A DNA stretch of 64,000 bases from Cyclobacteriaceae bacterium (GTDB lineage: Bacteria > Bacteroidota > Bacteroidia > Cytophagales > Cyclobacteriaceae), in the NCBI GenBank assembly GCA_025455015.1, contig JALONI010000004.1, forward strand, positions 62,001-126,000, read 5' to 3'. Within the stretch, counting starts at the first letter, position 1. The number at the start of each line of letters is the position of its first letter. The notes beneath the pieces were generated by a model. It saw nothing but the letters and a program-made list of their open reading frames with translations, ran no database searches and was not told where the DNA came from. Made by a program: the position numbers and the translations under genes. Below, piece after piece: positions 22,827 to 32,132 of the stretch.

Positions 22827-25085
22827 TTATTTCGCGAATTTCGCTTTTAGCTTGGCCAGCTTTTCTTCCAGGGTCTCCACCGGAGCTTGCGGCTTGCGTG
22901 CCTGCGGGCGATTTTCCGGTTTGCCTTTCGCGGCCGGCTTACCGCCCTGGGCAAACGGATCGCTCTTCATCGACAACGCAATCCGCTTGCGCGGAACGTC
23001 CACTTCGACTACCGTCACCTTTACTTTTTGTTGTACCGTGATGACGCGGTGCGGGTCTTTGACAAACGTATCGCCCAGGTGGCTGATGTGTACCAGCCCG
23101 TCTTGGTGCACGCCAATGTCCACAAAGGCCCCAAAAGCAGTCACATTGGTGACGATGCCGGGCAAAACCATGCCTGTTTTCAGGTCTTTGATTTCAGTGA
23201 CCCCGTCTTGAAAACTGAAAGCCTCAAATTTCTCGCGCGGGTCGCGACCGGGTTTTTCTAGTTCCGAGAGAATGTCGGTGAGCGTAGGCAGCCCCACGGT
23301 GTCGGTCACATATTTTTGCAGGTCGAGTTGCTGGCGCAGTTCGGCCCGGCTCATCAAGTCCTTGACGGTGCAGCCCAGGTCTTTGGCAAATGTTTCCACC
23401 AGCTCATAGCGCTCCGGATGCACCGCGCTGGCATCTAGCGGATTGGCCGCATCGCGGATGCGCAAAAAACCTGCGCATTGCTCAAAAGCTTTGTCGCCCA
23501 GGCGCGGTACGTTACGCAACGATTCGCGGTCTTTGAAGGCGCCATTCTTATTTCGGTATTCCACGATGCTCTTGGCCAGCGAGGGCCCCAGCCCCGACAC
23601 GTAGGCCAGCAGCTCTTTGCTGGCGGTGTTTACTTCCACGCCCACGGAGTTCACACAGCTCATCACCACATCGTCCAACCCTGCTTTCAGCTTCAGTTGG
23701 TCTACATCGTGTTGGTATTGGCCCACGCCTATGGATTTTGGATCGATCTTCACCAACTCGGCCAAGGGGTCGGTAAGCCTGCGGCCAATGGAAATGGCCC
23801 CGCGCACGGTGAGGTCGTGGTTTGGAAACTCCTCGCGCGCGACCTCGCTGGCGGAATACACCGATGCCCCGCTTTCGTTCACCATCACGATCACTATATT
23901 TTTTGGCAGGCCAATCGTGCGCACAAAGGCTTCCGTTTCGCGGCTGGCCGTACCGTTGCCAATAGCGATGGCTTCGATCTGAAACCGCTCGCACAATCCT
24001 GCCACCACCGTGGCTGATTGTGGTACTTCCTTTTGTGGCGGATTCGGATAGATGACGGTGTCAAACAGCAATTCGCCCTGTGCGCCCAGGCACACGAGCT
24101 TGGTACCCGTGCGAAAACCGGGATCCAACGCCAACACGCGCTTTTGACCCAGCGGGGCCGCCAGCAACAGTTTTTTCAGATTGGCGGCAAACACGTTGAT
24201 GGCTTCGGCATCGGCTTTCATTTTTGACTCCACGCGCACTTCCGTCTCGATGGAGGTTTTGATCAGGCGTTTGTAGCTGTCTTTGATGGCCCCCCGTACG
24301 TGTTCGGCTGCAGCCGGATTCTTGATAAACTGTTTTTCCAAGGTGACAATGGCCTGCTCTTCGGGCGGCAGGATGTCCAACGTGAGGATGCCCTCCTTTT
24401 CGCCTCTGCGCATGGCCAGCAACCGGTGCGAAGGTGTTTTGGCGATGGGTTCTTTCCAATCAAAATAGTCTTTGAACTTTTGCGCGTCCTCGGTTTCGGC
24501 CTTTGACTTGATCACGGCCGATTGGGCCAAGCCGTCCTGCCAAAACAATTCGCGAATGGCCTTTCGGGCGTCTTGGTTTTCACTGATCCACTCGGCCATG
24601 ATGTCGCGTGCTCCTTCGAGTGCTTCTTCTTCCGAGGCCACGCCTACTTCCGCATTGACAAAGTTCGCGGCTTGGGCGGCTGCCCGGGCATCCGTTTGTT
24701 CAAAAAGCAACACGGCCAACGGCTCAAGCCCTTTTTCTTTGGCTACGCTGGCACGGGTCTTTCGTTTTGGCTTGTAGGGGAGGTAGATGTCTTCCAACTC
24801 AGCCAACGTGGAGGCCGACACGATGGCTCCGGTAAGCTCGGTGGTTAGTTTCCCCTGTTTTTCGATGGATGACAAAATGGCCTCCCTGCGTTTGTCCAAC
24901 TCCACCAATTGCTCATGCCGATCGCGGATGGCGGTCAGTTGCACTTCATCCAAGCTGCCGGTCAATTCTTTGCGGTAACGGGCGATGAAGGGGATGGTGG
25001 ACCCTTCGGCCAATAAGTTTACCACCGTTTCGATTTGACGGCTCGTGAGCGAAAGTTCGGTGGCGATGCGGGTGAGGTTGTTCAT
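22827..25085 (-). CDS. tex: Tex-family RNA-binding transcription accessory protein
   Basis: ATG 25085 (MNNLTRIATELSL) gives 752 residues, the normal Tex length; the frame extends further upstream without support. Domains in order: N-terminal helical Tex region, YqgF/RNase H-like fold with ALDPGFRTGTKLV (about residues 332-344), helix-hairpin-helix repeats (GLGPSLAKSIVEYRNKNGAF, about 500), and an S1 RNA-binding domain (VTAFGAFVDIGVHQDGLVHI, about 645-665). The C-terminus is a basic Lys/Pro-rich tail. Tex proteins bind nucleic acid and influence transcription and toxin expression. The gene is divergent from the AsmA-like gene. Confidence 0.95.
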   Translation of the reverse strand: MNNLTRIATELSLTSRQIETVVNLLAEGSTIPFIARYRKELTGSLDEVQLTAIRDRHEQLVELDKRREAILSSIEKQGKLTTELTGAIVSASTLAELEDIYLPYKPKRKTRASVAKEKGLEPLAVLLFEQTDARAAAQAANFVNAEVGVASEEEALEGARDIMAEWISENQDARKAIRELFWQDGLAQSAVIKSKAETEDAQKFKDYFDWKEPIAKTPSHRLLAMRRGEKEGILTLDILPPEEQAIVTLEKQFIKNPAAAEHVRGAIKDSYKRLIKTSIETEVRVESKMKADAEAINVFAANLKKLLLAAPLGQKRVLALDPGFRTGTKLVCLGAQGELLFDTVIYPNPPQKEVPQSATVVAGLCERFQIEAIAIGNGTASRETEAFVRTIGLPKNIVIVMVNESGASVYSASEVAREEFPNHDLTVRGAISIGRRLTDPLAELVKIDPKSIGVGQYQHDVDQLKLKAGLDDVVMSCVNSVGVEVNTASKELLAYVSGLGPSLAKSIVEYRNKNGAFKDRESLRNVPRLGDKAFEQCAGFLRIRDAANPLDASAVHPERYELVETFAKDLGCTVKDLMSRAELRQQLDLQKYVTDTVGLPTLTDILSELEKPGRDPREKFEAFSFQDGVTEIKDLKTGMVLPGIVTNVTAFGAFVDIGVHQDGLVHISHLGDTFVKDPHRVITVQQKVKVTVVEVDVPRKRIALSMKSDPFAQGGKPAAKGKPENRPQARKPQAPVETLEEKLAKLKAKFAK

Positions 25086-25224
25086 GTACAATGCGGGCTC
25101 AATAAATCGGGGGCGAAAAATAGCACAAGAATGTTGCGCCAAGGCCATCCCCCCGCGATTTTTTGTCCACAAAAAAGTAAGTGCCGGGGCCGGGAAATTC
25201 GCGTATCTTCCTCCCACCAATACG

Positions 25225-27669
25225 ATGGGTCAGACACAACGGAAATCGCGAAAACGAATCGGCTGGTGGGTGTTGCTAACGATGGTTATGCTTGTGCCCG
25301 TGAGCCTTTGGCTTTTTTTCTATCTCCATCGCGATGCCCTGTACGCGGAGTTGCGCAGGGGCATTGGCCAATATGTAAACGGGGAGGTATCCGTTGAAAA
25401 AATACGGCTCACCTTTTTAGATGATTTCCCGAACCCTTCCCTCACCTTGCGCGGGGTTTCGTGCCGAAGCACCAATTACAATCAATTTCCCCACGAGTTG
25501 TTCCGCGCCAGGCGAATCCATTTGCACGTGGCCCTGCGGCCGCTGCTGCAAAATAAAATCAGCGTGAAATCGGTGGAGGTGGAGGAGGCCCAGGTTTTCC
25601 TATTCAAAAGCCGAAACGGGGCCACGAACTTGTCTTTTTTCAAAACGCCAACGGCCGATTCGGTATCGACCCCGCGCATGCCCCTGGAAATTAACGACCT
25701 GCGGTTGCGCCAGGTGGCACTGCATTACCTCGACTCGGTGCGCGAAAAAAGCTTGGGGTTGCGGATAGAACAGGGGCAAGCGCAACTGCAAGACCATGAC
25801 TCGCTGCGCACATGGCACCTGGTGGGCGAGGTGTATTTTGACAGCCTTTGCTTTAATGCCGACAGAGGCAGCTTTGTGAAACAGCAACGGGTGGGCATTG
25901 ATTTGACCGTTCATCAACATTTTTTTGATTCCTCCATCCATGTCTTACCCAGTCGGTTGTCATTTGCCCGTGCCGAGGTAACGGCCAGTGGCGTTTTTCA
26001 CCGGGCAGACACCACCTTTCGCCTTCGGTTCCAGACTGCGGGCGCTCCGCAAAAGGATATCCAAGCCTGGCTACCCACCCCCATTGGCCGCGCCATCGGT
26101 CGCTTTCAGGTGAGCAACGTCATCGCTGCCGATGCGCAGATTCAAGGCAGTCTGTTGCCGGGACGCCAGCCAACGGTACACGTTCAGTTTGGGTTGAAGG
26201 ACGCCTCGGTGCAGTCGCGCAACCTGAGCATGACCGAGGTAACAACGGAGGCTTTTTTTACCAACGCGTGGGATAGCACCCGAACCCGTGACGATCAGAA
26301 CTCGGCCATTGTATTGCAGCCCTTTCGGGGAAGAATACGGGACGTGCCGTTTTCAGGCAAAGCATCAATCGTTGATTTCATCGATCCGGTACTCACCCTC
26401 CATGCCACCGTGGACATGCCGCTGACAGACGCCAACCGGCAGGTGGACACCACCCAACTTCGGTTTTTATCAGGCCGATTTTTGTCCGACTTCACCTATC
26501 AGGGCCATCTCAACGAGTATTTGGATTCGGCCGCCACGCGCTACACCGGTATACTCGCGGGCTATGCACGGGTAGAAGAAGGTTCCTTGCTGTGGGTGCC
26601 CAAAAACCAGTCGCTCACATCTATTCGGGCGCACACCTCGTTCGATCAACGGTCGTTCCGCATCGACACCCTGCGGCTGCGCGACCGCGACAACATCATT
26701 CACCTGACGGGGCGCATGGACGACTATGTTCCTTTTTTTGTAGCACCCGCCACCAAGGGAAAGGTAACCCTCACCATCGCCTCCGACTTCCTGAACCTGA
26801 GCCAATGGTTGGCCCGCCCCGCGCGCAAGGCAAAATCCAAGACAGCCCAACGCGCTTCGCGCCAGCGATTGTCAAACCAGTTTGACAAAATTTATGACCT
26901 GCTGGAATTTGACCTGACACTGGACATCCGTGAATTTCAATACCGCAAGTTGGCGGGCCGAAACTTCAACACCCGCGTGCAGCTCTCCAACAATAAACTC
27001 ACGGCACAACCCACCCTTACGTTTGCGGGCGGGCGCGTTCAATTTTCGATTACGGCTTCCCACCTGGATCGCGCACTCAACCCCATCTCCATCCAAGCCA
27101 AGATCAGCCAGGTGGATGTGCAAAAACTCCTTCACGCATTCGCGGATTTTGGTCAGAAAACTATTCAGGCGCGGCATCTGCGCGGGCAGGTATACGCCAC
27201 CGCCCAGTTTCGCGGCACCATCAACGACAACCTGGATGTGTCAGTGCCCTCGTTGCGTGGCGACATCCGGATGAACATCCGCAACGGCCGGCTGCTTGAT
27301 TTTGCCCCGTTGGAAAAGCTGGGCACCTTTTTGTTTCGCAAGCGCGATTTCTCGGACGTGCGTTTTGCCGAGATCAAAACGCGCTTCGGGTTGAAGGGAA
27401 CAGAAATTGACGTGGCGCGCATGGAGATTGAATCCACTGTGTTGCAATTGTTTTTGGAGGGCCGCTACAGTTTGGCCAACGACACTGACTTGAGTATTCA
27501 AATCCCCCTCAGCAACCTGAAGAAGCGCGACAAAAATTTTAACCCTAAAAACGTGGGCGTTGACAAAAAGATGGGGCCCAGCGTGTACCTGCGTGCCCGC
27601 GAGGACGAAGCCGGTGAAATGCACATCACCTACGACCCCTTCAAAAAAGCCTTGAAGGAAAAAGATTGA
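25225..27669 (+). CDS. AsmA-family membrane-anchored protein
   Basis: From ATG 25225 the product is 814 residues. A basic N-terminus and one membrane segment (about residues 12-33, WWVLLTMVMLVPVSLWLFFY) are followed by an AsmA N-terminal domain (YVNGEVSVEKIRLTFLDDFP) and a long beta-rich groove, ending in the AsmA_2-type C-terminal region (LRGDIRMNIRNGRLLDFAPL). Such proteins are inner-membrane anchored and bridge the periplasm, thought to move phospholipid to the outer membrane. It shares a 139-bp intergenic region with tex. The upstream ATG at 25045 lies inside tex and is not preferred. Confidence 0.88.
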   Translation: MGQTQRKSRKRIGWWVLLTMVMLVPVSLWLFFYLHRDALYAELRRGIGQYVNGEVSVEKIRLTFLDDFPNPSLTLRGVSCRSTNYNQFPHELFRARRIHLHVALRPLLQNKISVKSVEVEEAQVFLFKSRNGATNLSFFKTPTADSVSTPRMPLEINDLRLRQVALHYLDSVREKSLGLRIEQGQAQLQDHDSLRTWHLVGEVYFDSLCFNADRGSFVKQQRVGIDLTVHQHFFDSSIHVLPSRLSFARAEVTASGVFHRADTTFRLRFQTAGAPQKDIQAWLPTPIGRAIGRFQVSNVIAADAQIQGSLLPGRQPTVHVQFGLKDASVQSRNLSMTEVTTEAFFTNAWDSTRTRDDQNSAIVLQPFRGRIRDVPFSGKASIVDFIDPVLTLHATVDMPLTDANRQVDTTQLRFLSGRFLSDFTYQGHLNEYLDSAATRYTGILAGYARVEEGSLLWVPKNQSLTSIRAHTSFDQRSFRIDTLRLRDRDNIIHLTGRMDDYVPFFVAPATKGKVTLTIASDFLNLSQWLARPARKAKSKTAQRASRQRLSNQFDKIYDLLEFDLTLDIREFQYRKLAGRNFNTRVQLSNNKLTAQPTLTFAGGRVQFSITASHLDRALNPISIQAKISQVDVQKLLHAFADFGQKTIQARHLRGQVYATAQFRGTINDNLDVSVPSLRGDIRMNIRNGRLLDFAPLEKLGTFLFRKRDFSDVRFAEIKTRFGLKGTEIDVARMEIESTVLQLFLEGRYSLANDTDLSIQIPLSNLKKRDKNFNPKNVGVDKKMGPSVYLRAREDEAGEMHITYDPFKKALKEKD

Positions 27670-27701
27670 TCCACTGCGCGGTGGGGCAGACCGATGCGCT
27701 G

Positions 27702-29330
27702 CTATCGCTTGCTTTTCTTCGCCTTGCTTATTTTCTCTGCGAGTAACAACGCTTCGTAGCTATTAACGATGCCCCCGGTGGTGCTCAAGTCGCTAAACCG
27801 GGCGCGGCCACCTCCGGGCTTCACAATTTCCAGGTTGTCAAATTGGCGGCTGGAATCGAGGATGACCTTGCGCAGGTCAACGGCCGTGAGCTCGGGATAG
27901 TAGGCGAGCACCAGGGCGGCCACGCCCGCCACCACGGGGCTGGCCATGCTGGTACCTTGCAAAACCTCATATTGGCTGCCGGGTATGGTGGAATACATCT
28001 CCACCCCCGGGGCAAAAATGTTCACGCTCTTTTTGCCGTAGTTGCTGAAGCTGGCTACAAAGTCTTCATCCGCACCCCACGAACTGGCCCCCACTTCAAT
28101 CCAGTTTTTGGCTACCTGGCCATTGAGCAGGAAGGGGTTGGGGTAGTTTTTGTCCACGTCATTGTTGTCGCCATCATTGCCCGCGGCATGAATGAGCAAC
28201 ACGTTTTTACTTTCGGCATACTGTACGGCTGCGTCCACCGCTTCTTTTTGAGGCGAGTAGGATTTGCCAAAACTCATGTTGATGATGCGCGCACCGTTGT
28301 CCACCGCATAGCGGATGGCGTTGGCCACGTCTTTGTCGCGCTCATCGCCATTGGGTACGGCACGCACCGGCATGATGATCACGGGATCGGCTATCCCTTT
28401 TATGCCCGCGTCATTCTGCCGATTGGCCGCAATGATACCCGCCACGTGGGTTCCATGTTGGGCATCGGGGCCGCGCACATCGTTGTTTCCATAGCCGCGC
28501 TCGTTTAGGTTGGCGGGGTCATCGCCCACAATAGCGCGCGGGTCAAACTGGTCGTTGTAGGCGTACTCTGCAATCGGTTGGTAGTATTCCGCGCCCGCGC
28601 GCAACTGCTCCAGGTGTTCCATCAACCCGGCTTCGCTGCCCGTTTGAGTCAGAAAATGATTCACATAGCCTTTGGCAAACTTCAACTCGATCGACTCGGG
28701 TGTGTACGCTTTCAACGCTTCGGCCGTCAACTCCTCGGTTTGCAGTTCGTGCCGGAGGGTGTCAATGCTCTTTTTCAGATTTGCGTAGGCATTGGCATAC
28801 AACTGATACTGTTCGCGGTTTTTGTCGCGCAGGGCTTCAAACTTTCGTTTCAACGCCACAAACGACTGATAGTCGGCCACCTGGTTTTTTTCCAACCGCG
28901 TGGTATCTACCGCCCCCCACTTTTTTTTGAGGCGATTGTACTCGCGCGTTAGCTCATGCGTGTCCACGCTTACGTTGCCATTTTTTCCGCCAATAAAATT
29001 CCACCCGTGCACATCGTCCACATATCCGTTTTGGTCGTCATCCATGCCGTTGCCCGCAATTTCTTTCTCGTTTTTCCAGATTTTCCCCTGTAGGTCTTCG
29101 TGCTCGATGTCCACCCCCGAGTCGATGACTGCCACAATCACTTTTTTGGCCGGGCGGTCTTTTAGGAGTTGCGTGTACGCTTTTTCGGTGCTTGTTCCCT
29201 GAACATTGTCCGTTTCTGGGTCAAGCAGAAACCAATCGCGCGGAGGGCCGGCCGGTTCCGCCTGTTGCGCAAAAGCCTGGAAAAAGGGGAAAATGCCAGC
29301 GAAAAAGAGGGTTTTGGTGAGAATTCTCAT
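27702..29330 (-). CDS. Secreted subtilisin-like S8 peptidase
   Basis: The 542-residue enzyme starts at ATG 29330 with a Sec signal (TLFFAGIFPFFQAFAQ). The catalytic triad is complete: Asp in VIAVIDSGVDIEHEDL (about residue 64), His in HGTHVAGIIAANRQN (about 296) and Ser in LQGTSMASPVVAG (about 470). Between Asp and His lies an unusually long insert of about 200 residues, including an alpha-helical segment (about 120-210), a pattern seen in Bacteroidota S8 proteins. No T9SS C-terminal domain is visible, so it probably remains periplasmic or is released otherwise. Confidence 0.94.
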   Translation of the reverse strand: MRILTKTLFFAGIFPFFQAFAQQAEPAGPPRDWFLLDPETDNVQGTSTEKAYTQLLKDRPAKKVIVAVIDSGVDIEHEDLQGKIWKNEKEIAGNGMDDDQNGYVDDVHGWNFIGGKNGNVSVDTHELTREYNRLKKKWGAVDTTRLEKNQVADYQSFVALKRKFEALRDKNREQYQLYANAYANLKKSIDTLRHELQTEELTAEALKAYTPESIELKFAKGYVNHFLTQTGSEAGLMEHLEQLRAGAEYYQPIAEYAYNDQFDPRAIVGDDPANLNERGYGNNDVRGPDAQHGTHVAGIIAANRQNDAGIKGIADPVIIMPVRAVPNGDERDKDVANAIRYAVDNGARIINMSFGKSYSPQKEAVDAAVQYAESKNVLLIHAAGNDGDNNDVDKNYPNPFLLNGQVAKNWIEVGASSWGADEDFVASFSNYGKKSVNIFAPGVEMYSTIPGSQYEVLQGTSMASPVVAGVAALVLAYYPELTAVDLRKVILDSSRQFDNLEIVKPGGGRARFSDLSTTGGIVNSYEALLLAEKISKAKKSKR

Positions 29331-29491
29331 GGGTAAGTAAGGCACAACCGTTGGCCCGGTGCCTACCGGGATTTCAAAATAAGGCCCAAAATGCAAAGAA
29401 TCTTACACCTGTCGAAGTAAGTTGTGATTTTGGCCTGTGGCGCGGGGGGCGCGGAGCGACCTTTACATCATACAACTAAACCCTGCGCGTT

Positions 29492-29602
29492 ATGATCCTG
29501 TGTTTTGTATCCGTTGTTGGCTTCTTCCTGTTGTTTTTCGGGTTTGTGGCAAAGTTGCATACCAGCCGTGGGTGGCGCCCACTGCGTATGACGTGGGCGT
29601 AA
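29492..29602 (+). CDS. Possible 36-residue membrane peptide in a 329-bp gap
   Basis: The gap from 29331 to 29659 contains no long gene. On the plus strand ATG 29492 to TAA 29602 encodes a peptide with one hydrophobic segment (FVSVVGFFLLFFGFVA) and a basic C-terminal tail (LHTSRGWRPLRM). A hairpin with T-run follows 32 bases later on the same strand, which supports a short transcript here. I see no strong promoter. It could also be noncoding. Confidence 0.4.
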   Translation: MILCFVSVVGFFLLFFGFVAKLHTSRGWRPLRMTWA

Positions 29603-29633
29603 TTTTTCATCGCCCGTAAGGAGCGATGCAAGG

Positions 29634-29669
29634 GCCATTCTGCCGGGGCAGGATGGCTTTTATTTTTTG
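29634..29669 (+). terminator. Plus-strand terminator between the small ORF and batD
   Basis: GCCATTCTGCC (29634-29644) pairs with GGCAGGATGGC (29647-29657), one T-G pair, and is followed by TTTTATTTTTT. The tail overlaps the 3' end of the opposite-strand batD gene. Confidence 0.65.
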
Positions 29670-31096
29670 ATCAACAGCGCTGCGGTGCCCGCCATGAGGG
29701 CCAGCAACACAACCAGCAGCCACGTGCTGCCGCCCCGCCCCCCCGCGGTAGAGTGCAGCGTGTTGGAAACCGAATCCAGACGGTCGTAAAATGATCCATG
29801 ATCGTTGCTTTCAATGGCTTGGTTGCGTTGGCTCTCGCCTGTGACCGCCAGGGCCAACTCCGATCGCAACGTGTCGTAGGTTTTCGTTTTGGTGTTGAAA
29901 TAAATCCACTGGAAGAAATCGCCCAACGCATATTGCCCCGGTTCTTTGGGGATGATGAAATAGCTAAATGTCTTGTTGCCGGTCACCCGGCCCTTTTCGC
30001 GGTTGATGCTTTGTCGGATGTTGGGCTCGTAAAAGTCGAACCGCGTGTCTTTGGCTACGTGCGGTTTTTCAATGGCCGATACGTTTCCTTCGCCCACCAG
30101 CGTAAAATCATAGCCCACGCTCATGCCGGTGGGTGCCGTGGGCGTGGAGAGCTTTTCGGCCAACCGATAGTTGCCCACCGCCACCGAGCCCTTGAGCGGA
30201 TGGGGCGGAAGGTCTTTGACCACCACCGTTTTGGCTTTGCTGTAAAACGTTTTGAAATCTTCTTGGCGGTTCTGCCCAAAGAAAGACGGATTTTTCGCCA
30301 CCTTATACTTGATCATCTCCAAGCCGACCGAAGGAAACACAATGGGCTGGGTGTTGAGCGGGTAGTAGGTGGCTTGATAGATTTTGTATTGCGTGTATCC
30401 CTTGCCGTTGATGTCAATCGATTCGCCTTCAATGTTTTCAATGTTGAAGTTTTCTTCCCAGCAGTTGGCCGGCTTTAGTTTTTTCAAAATGGTCGATAGC
30501 TGGTTGCCCAGGTCATGAAACTGCATCGGTGCGCGGTTATCCTCCGACACCAGGAAAGACAGCGTCACACCCACGCCCTCGCCTACGAACACCTCGTTTT
30601 GAGACGTGGTCAACGCCAGCAGGGCATCTTCTTTCACATCCACAAACTCCGTGCTTTCGCGGCCAAACATATCGTCAAAAGGGTCGCGCCCAAACAGACT
30701 TTGAAACGGATCGCGCGCTTGCGGCTGCGCGGGGGCACCTACTTTGATCTTCTTTCCCGTAGCCGAAACGATTTGATCGTTCACCTTCATCTTAAAAGAG
30801 GGCAACGTGAACGTACCCTGGCCGGTAGGCGTGTAGGTCATCACCATGCTTTGCTGCGAACTCACTTGTCCGTTGATGATGGTGGTTTGCGATTGGTTGG
30901 AGGTGCCACGTTTGCGAAAGCCGGTGATATCCGGAAAGTTTTCAGCCGATTTGAGGGTGCCGTTTTTGACGGTGACGGTGATGGTCCACGCCTGATTTTC
31001 GCCAATCTCGTCCGGGCCCAGTGCGATTTCGATCTCTTGTCCGCCAGCGACCAGCGCTCCGAGGCAACACATACTCGCCAAAAATGCCTTAATCAT
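29660..31096 (-). CDS. batD: BatD-family protein
   Basis: The 478-residue protein has a signal peptide (FLASMCCLGALVAGG), several beta-sandwich domains and a C-terminal membrane segment (TWLLVVLLALMAGTAALLI). The BatD signature is seen in IALGPDEIGENQAWTITVTV near the N-terminus and the glycine-rich DPFQSLFGRDPFDDMFG linker (about residues 130-147). BatD is tied to oxygen or stress tolerance with BatA/B and MoxR, but those genes are not next to it here. Its role is therefore open. It is divergent from the small conserved gene at 31237. Confidence 0.88.
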   Translation of the reverse strand: MIKAFLASMCCLGALVAGGQEIEIALGPDEIGENQAWTITVTVKNGTLKSAENFPDITGFRKRGTSNQSQTTIINGQVSSQQSMVMTYTPTGQGTFTLPSFKMKVNDQIVSATGKKIKVGAPAQPQARDPFQSLFGRDPFDDMFGRESTEFVDVKEDALLALTTSQNEVFVGEGVGVTLSFLVSEDNRAPMQFHDLGNQLSTILKKLKPANCWEENFNIENIEGESIDINGKGYTQYKIYQATYYPLNTQPIVFPSVGLEMIKYKVAKNPSFFGQNRQEDFKTFYSKAKTVVVKDLPPHPLKGSVAVGNYRLAEKLSTPTAPTGMSVGYDFTLVGEGNVSAIEKPHVAKDTRFDFYEPNIRQSINREKGRVTGNKTFSYFIIPKEPGQYALGDFFQWIYFNTKTKTYDTLRSELALAVTGESQRNQAIESNDHGSFYDRLDSVSNTLHSTAGGRGGSTWLLVVLLALMAGTAALLIKK

Positions 31097-31236
31097 ATCG
31101 TATTTCTAACGCAACAAGTTGTGCAACAGGTTGCAGAGCGCAAATGTAATTTCTTTCTTTTTTCTGACGCAGTGCTTTTGTACTTTCAGCCCGGCAAATT
31201 CGTTGAATAGGCACACGTACTTTAATTTTTTTCGTG

Positions 31237-31428
31237 ATGAAGATGCTTACTTACGTCAAGACCATACTCACCCGTGTGAGTTTTGATGCGCGGCTCTTTG
31301 AGAAGGAGCTGCGGAAGGCGATCAAAACGTTGATTGCCGAAGAGATCCAGGAACTCCGCCAGTGGTGTTACGCCCACTACGGAAGTCAGCACCGGGCGAT
31401 ATTAAATCGCTGCTTTGTGAGCCACTGA
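31237..31428 (+). CDS. Small conserved protein of unknown function
   Basis: Sixty-three residues from ATG 31237; a GTG at 31234 is also possible. The sequence is basic and amphipathic (LTYVKTILTRVSFDARLFEK, LIAEEIQELRQWCYAHYG, ILNRCFVSH). I recognise the pattern as a small protein recurring in Cytophagales-type genomes, without a known role. It has no membrane segment, with two Cys in the C-terminal half (WCY and RCF). It is divergent from batD and ends at a strong terminator, so it is its own transcript. Confidence 0.65.
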   Translation: MKMLTYVKTILTRVSFDARLFEKELRKAIKTLIAEEIQELRQWCYAHYGSQHRAILNRCFVSH

Positions 31429-31444
31429 AAGAAATCCCTTAACA

Positions 31445-31468
31445 AGCCCCACCATGTGGGGCTTTTTT
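31445..31468 (+). terminator. Strong Rho-independent terminator
   Basis: AGCCCCAC (31445-31452) pairs perfectly with GTGGGGCT (31456-31463) over a 3-base loop and runs into six T. It closes the small-gene transcript ending at 31428. The ATG at 31454 falls inside this hairpin and is unlikely to be used. Confidence 0.9.
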
Positions 31469-31507
31469 ATGCGCACCAAAATGAGATTTGGCGTAGTTTT
31501 GCCAACG

Positions 31508-31816
31508 ATGCACGTAAGCCGCGACAGACCCATTCCGTGGGAAGCCTTTTTTTGGCTGGCTGCCTTGGTGGCTTTGTTTGTCTATGACGGCCATACGCAA
31601 AGCCATGTGTCGCTGTGCCCCTTTCGCGCCATGGGGTTCTCGTTTTGCCCCGGCTGCGGGCTGGGGCGGTCCATCTCGCTGGCGCTGCACGGTGAGTTAC
31701 TTTTGTCATTCAGAATGCATCCTTTCGGTATCCTGGCCGTTGTAGTACTAACCGCCCGAATCATCAAACTCCTAAAAACCTACCTATATGGCCAAAGTCC
31801 TGGACGTACTTCCTGA
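31508..31816 (+). CDS. DUF2752 small membrane protein
   Basis: From ATG 31508 the product is 102 residues. It carries the DUF2752 hallmark CPFRAMGFSFCPGCGLGRS (about residues 37-55) between membrane segments (about 8-26 and 72-88). The cysteine pair and glycine suggest a metal or redox site, but the family has no assigned function. It overlaps the TM2-domain gene by 29 bp, a pairing that is frequent in Bacteroidota. The frame's upstream ATG at 31454 lies in the terminator hairpin. Confidence 0.88.
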   Translation: MHVSRDRPIPWEAFFWLAALVALFVYDGHTQSHVSLCPFRAMGFSFCPGCGLGRSISLALHGELLLSFRMHPFGILAVVVLTARIIKLLKTYLYGQSPGRTS

Positions 31817-32132
31817 GCTCACAGGCGAAGAAATGCTCTTCATCCAAAATATCATCAACGACTGGCCGGACGAAAAAGCCAGGTCGTTTGCCACGGTGTA
31901 TCGCGCCCGCAGAAAAGATCCTCAGTTGATTTTGTTCACAACGTTGGTTGGGTTTGTCGGTATTGCGGGCATTCAGCGCTTTATCACAGGTCAGGTTGGC
32001 ATGGGTATCTTGTACCTGTTTACTCTTGGGCTTTGTTACATCGGCACCATCGTTGATTTGGTTAACCACCAGCGGTTGGCGTTTGAAGCGAACGAGAAGA
32101 CTGCGCGCGAGGTGGCCATGTTGGTTCGTTAG
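31788..32132 (+). CDS. TM2-domain membrane protein
   Basis: The 114-residue protein has a polar N-terminal half and a TM2 domain at about residues 45-95: [40 protein letters not shown] and VDLV. TM2 proteins have two membrane helices joined by a short turn and no known biochemical role. It overlaps the DUF2752 gene by 29 bp, so the two proteins are translationally coupled and may work together. Its stop overlaps the convergent queG stop (TTAG at 32129-32132). Confidence 0.92.
   Translation: MAKVLDVLPELTGEEMLFIQNIINDWPDEKARSFATVYRARRKDPQLILFTTLVGFVGIAGIQRFITGQVGMGILYLFTLGLCYIGTIVDLVNHQRLAFEANEKTAREVAMLVR

Noticed and set aside
29437-29619. 60-codon plus-strand reading frame in the gap before batD
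   Set aside because: It overlaps the 36-codon candidate in another frame. It lacks a membrane segment or other recognisable feature, and is Trp/Cys/Pro-rich in a random way.
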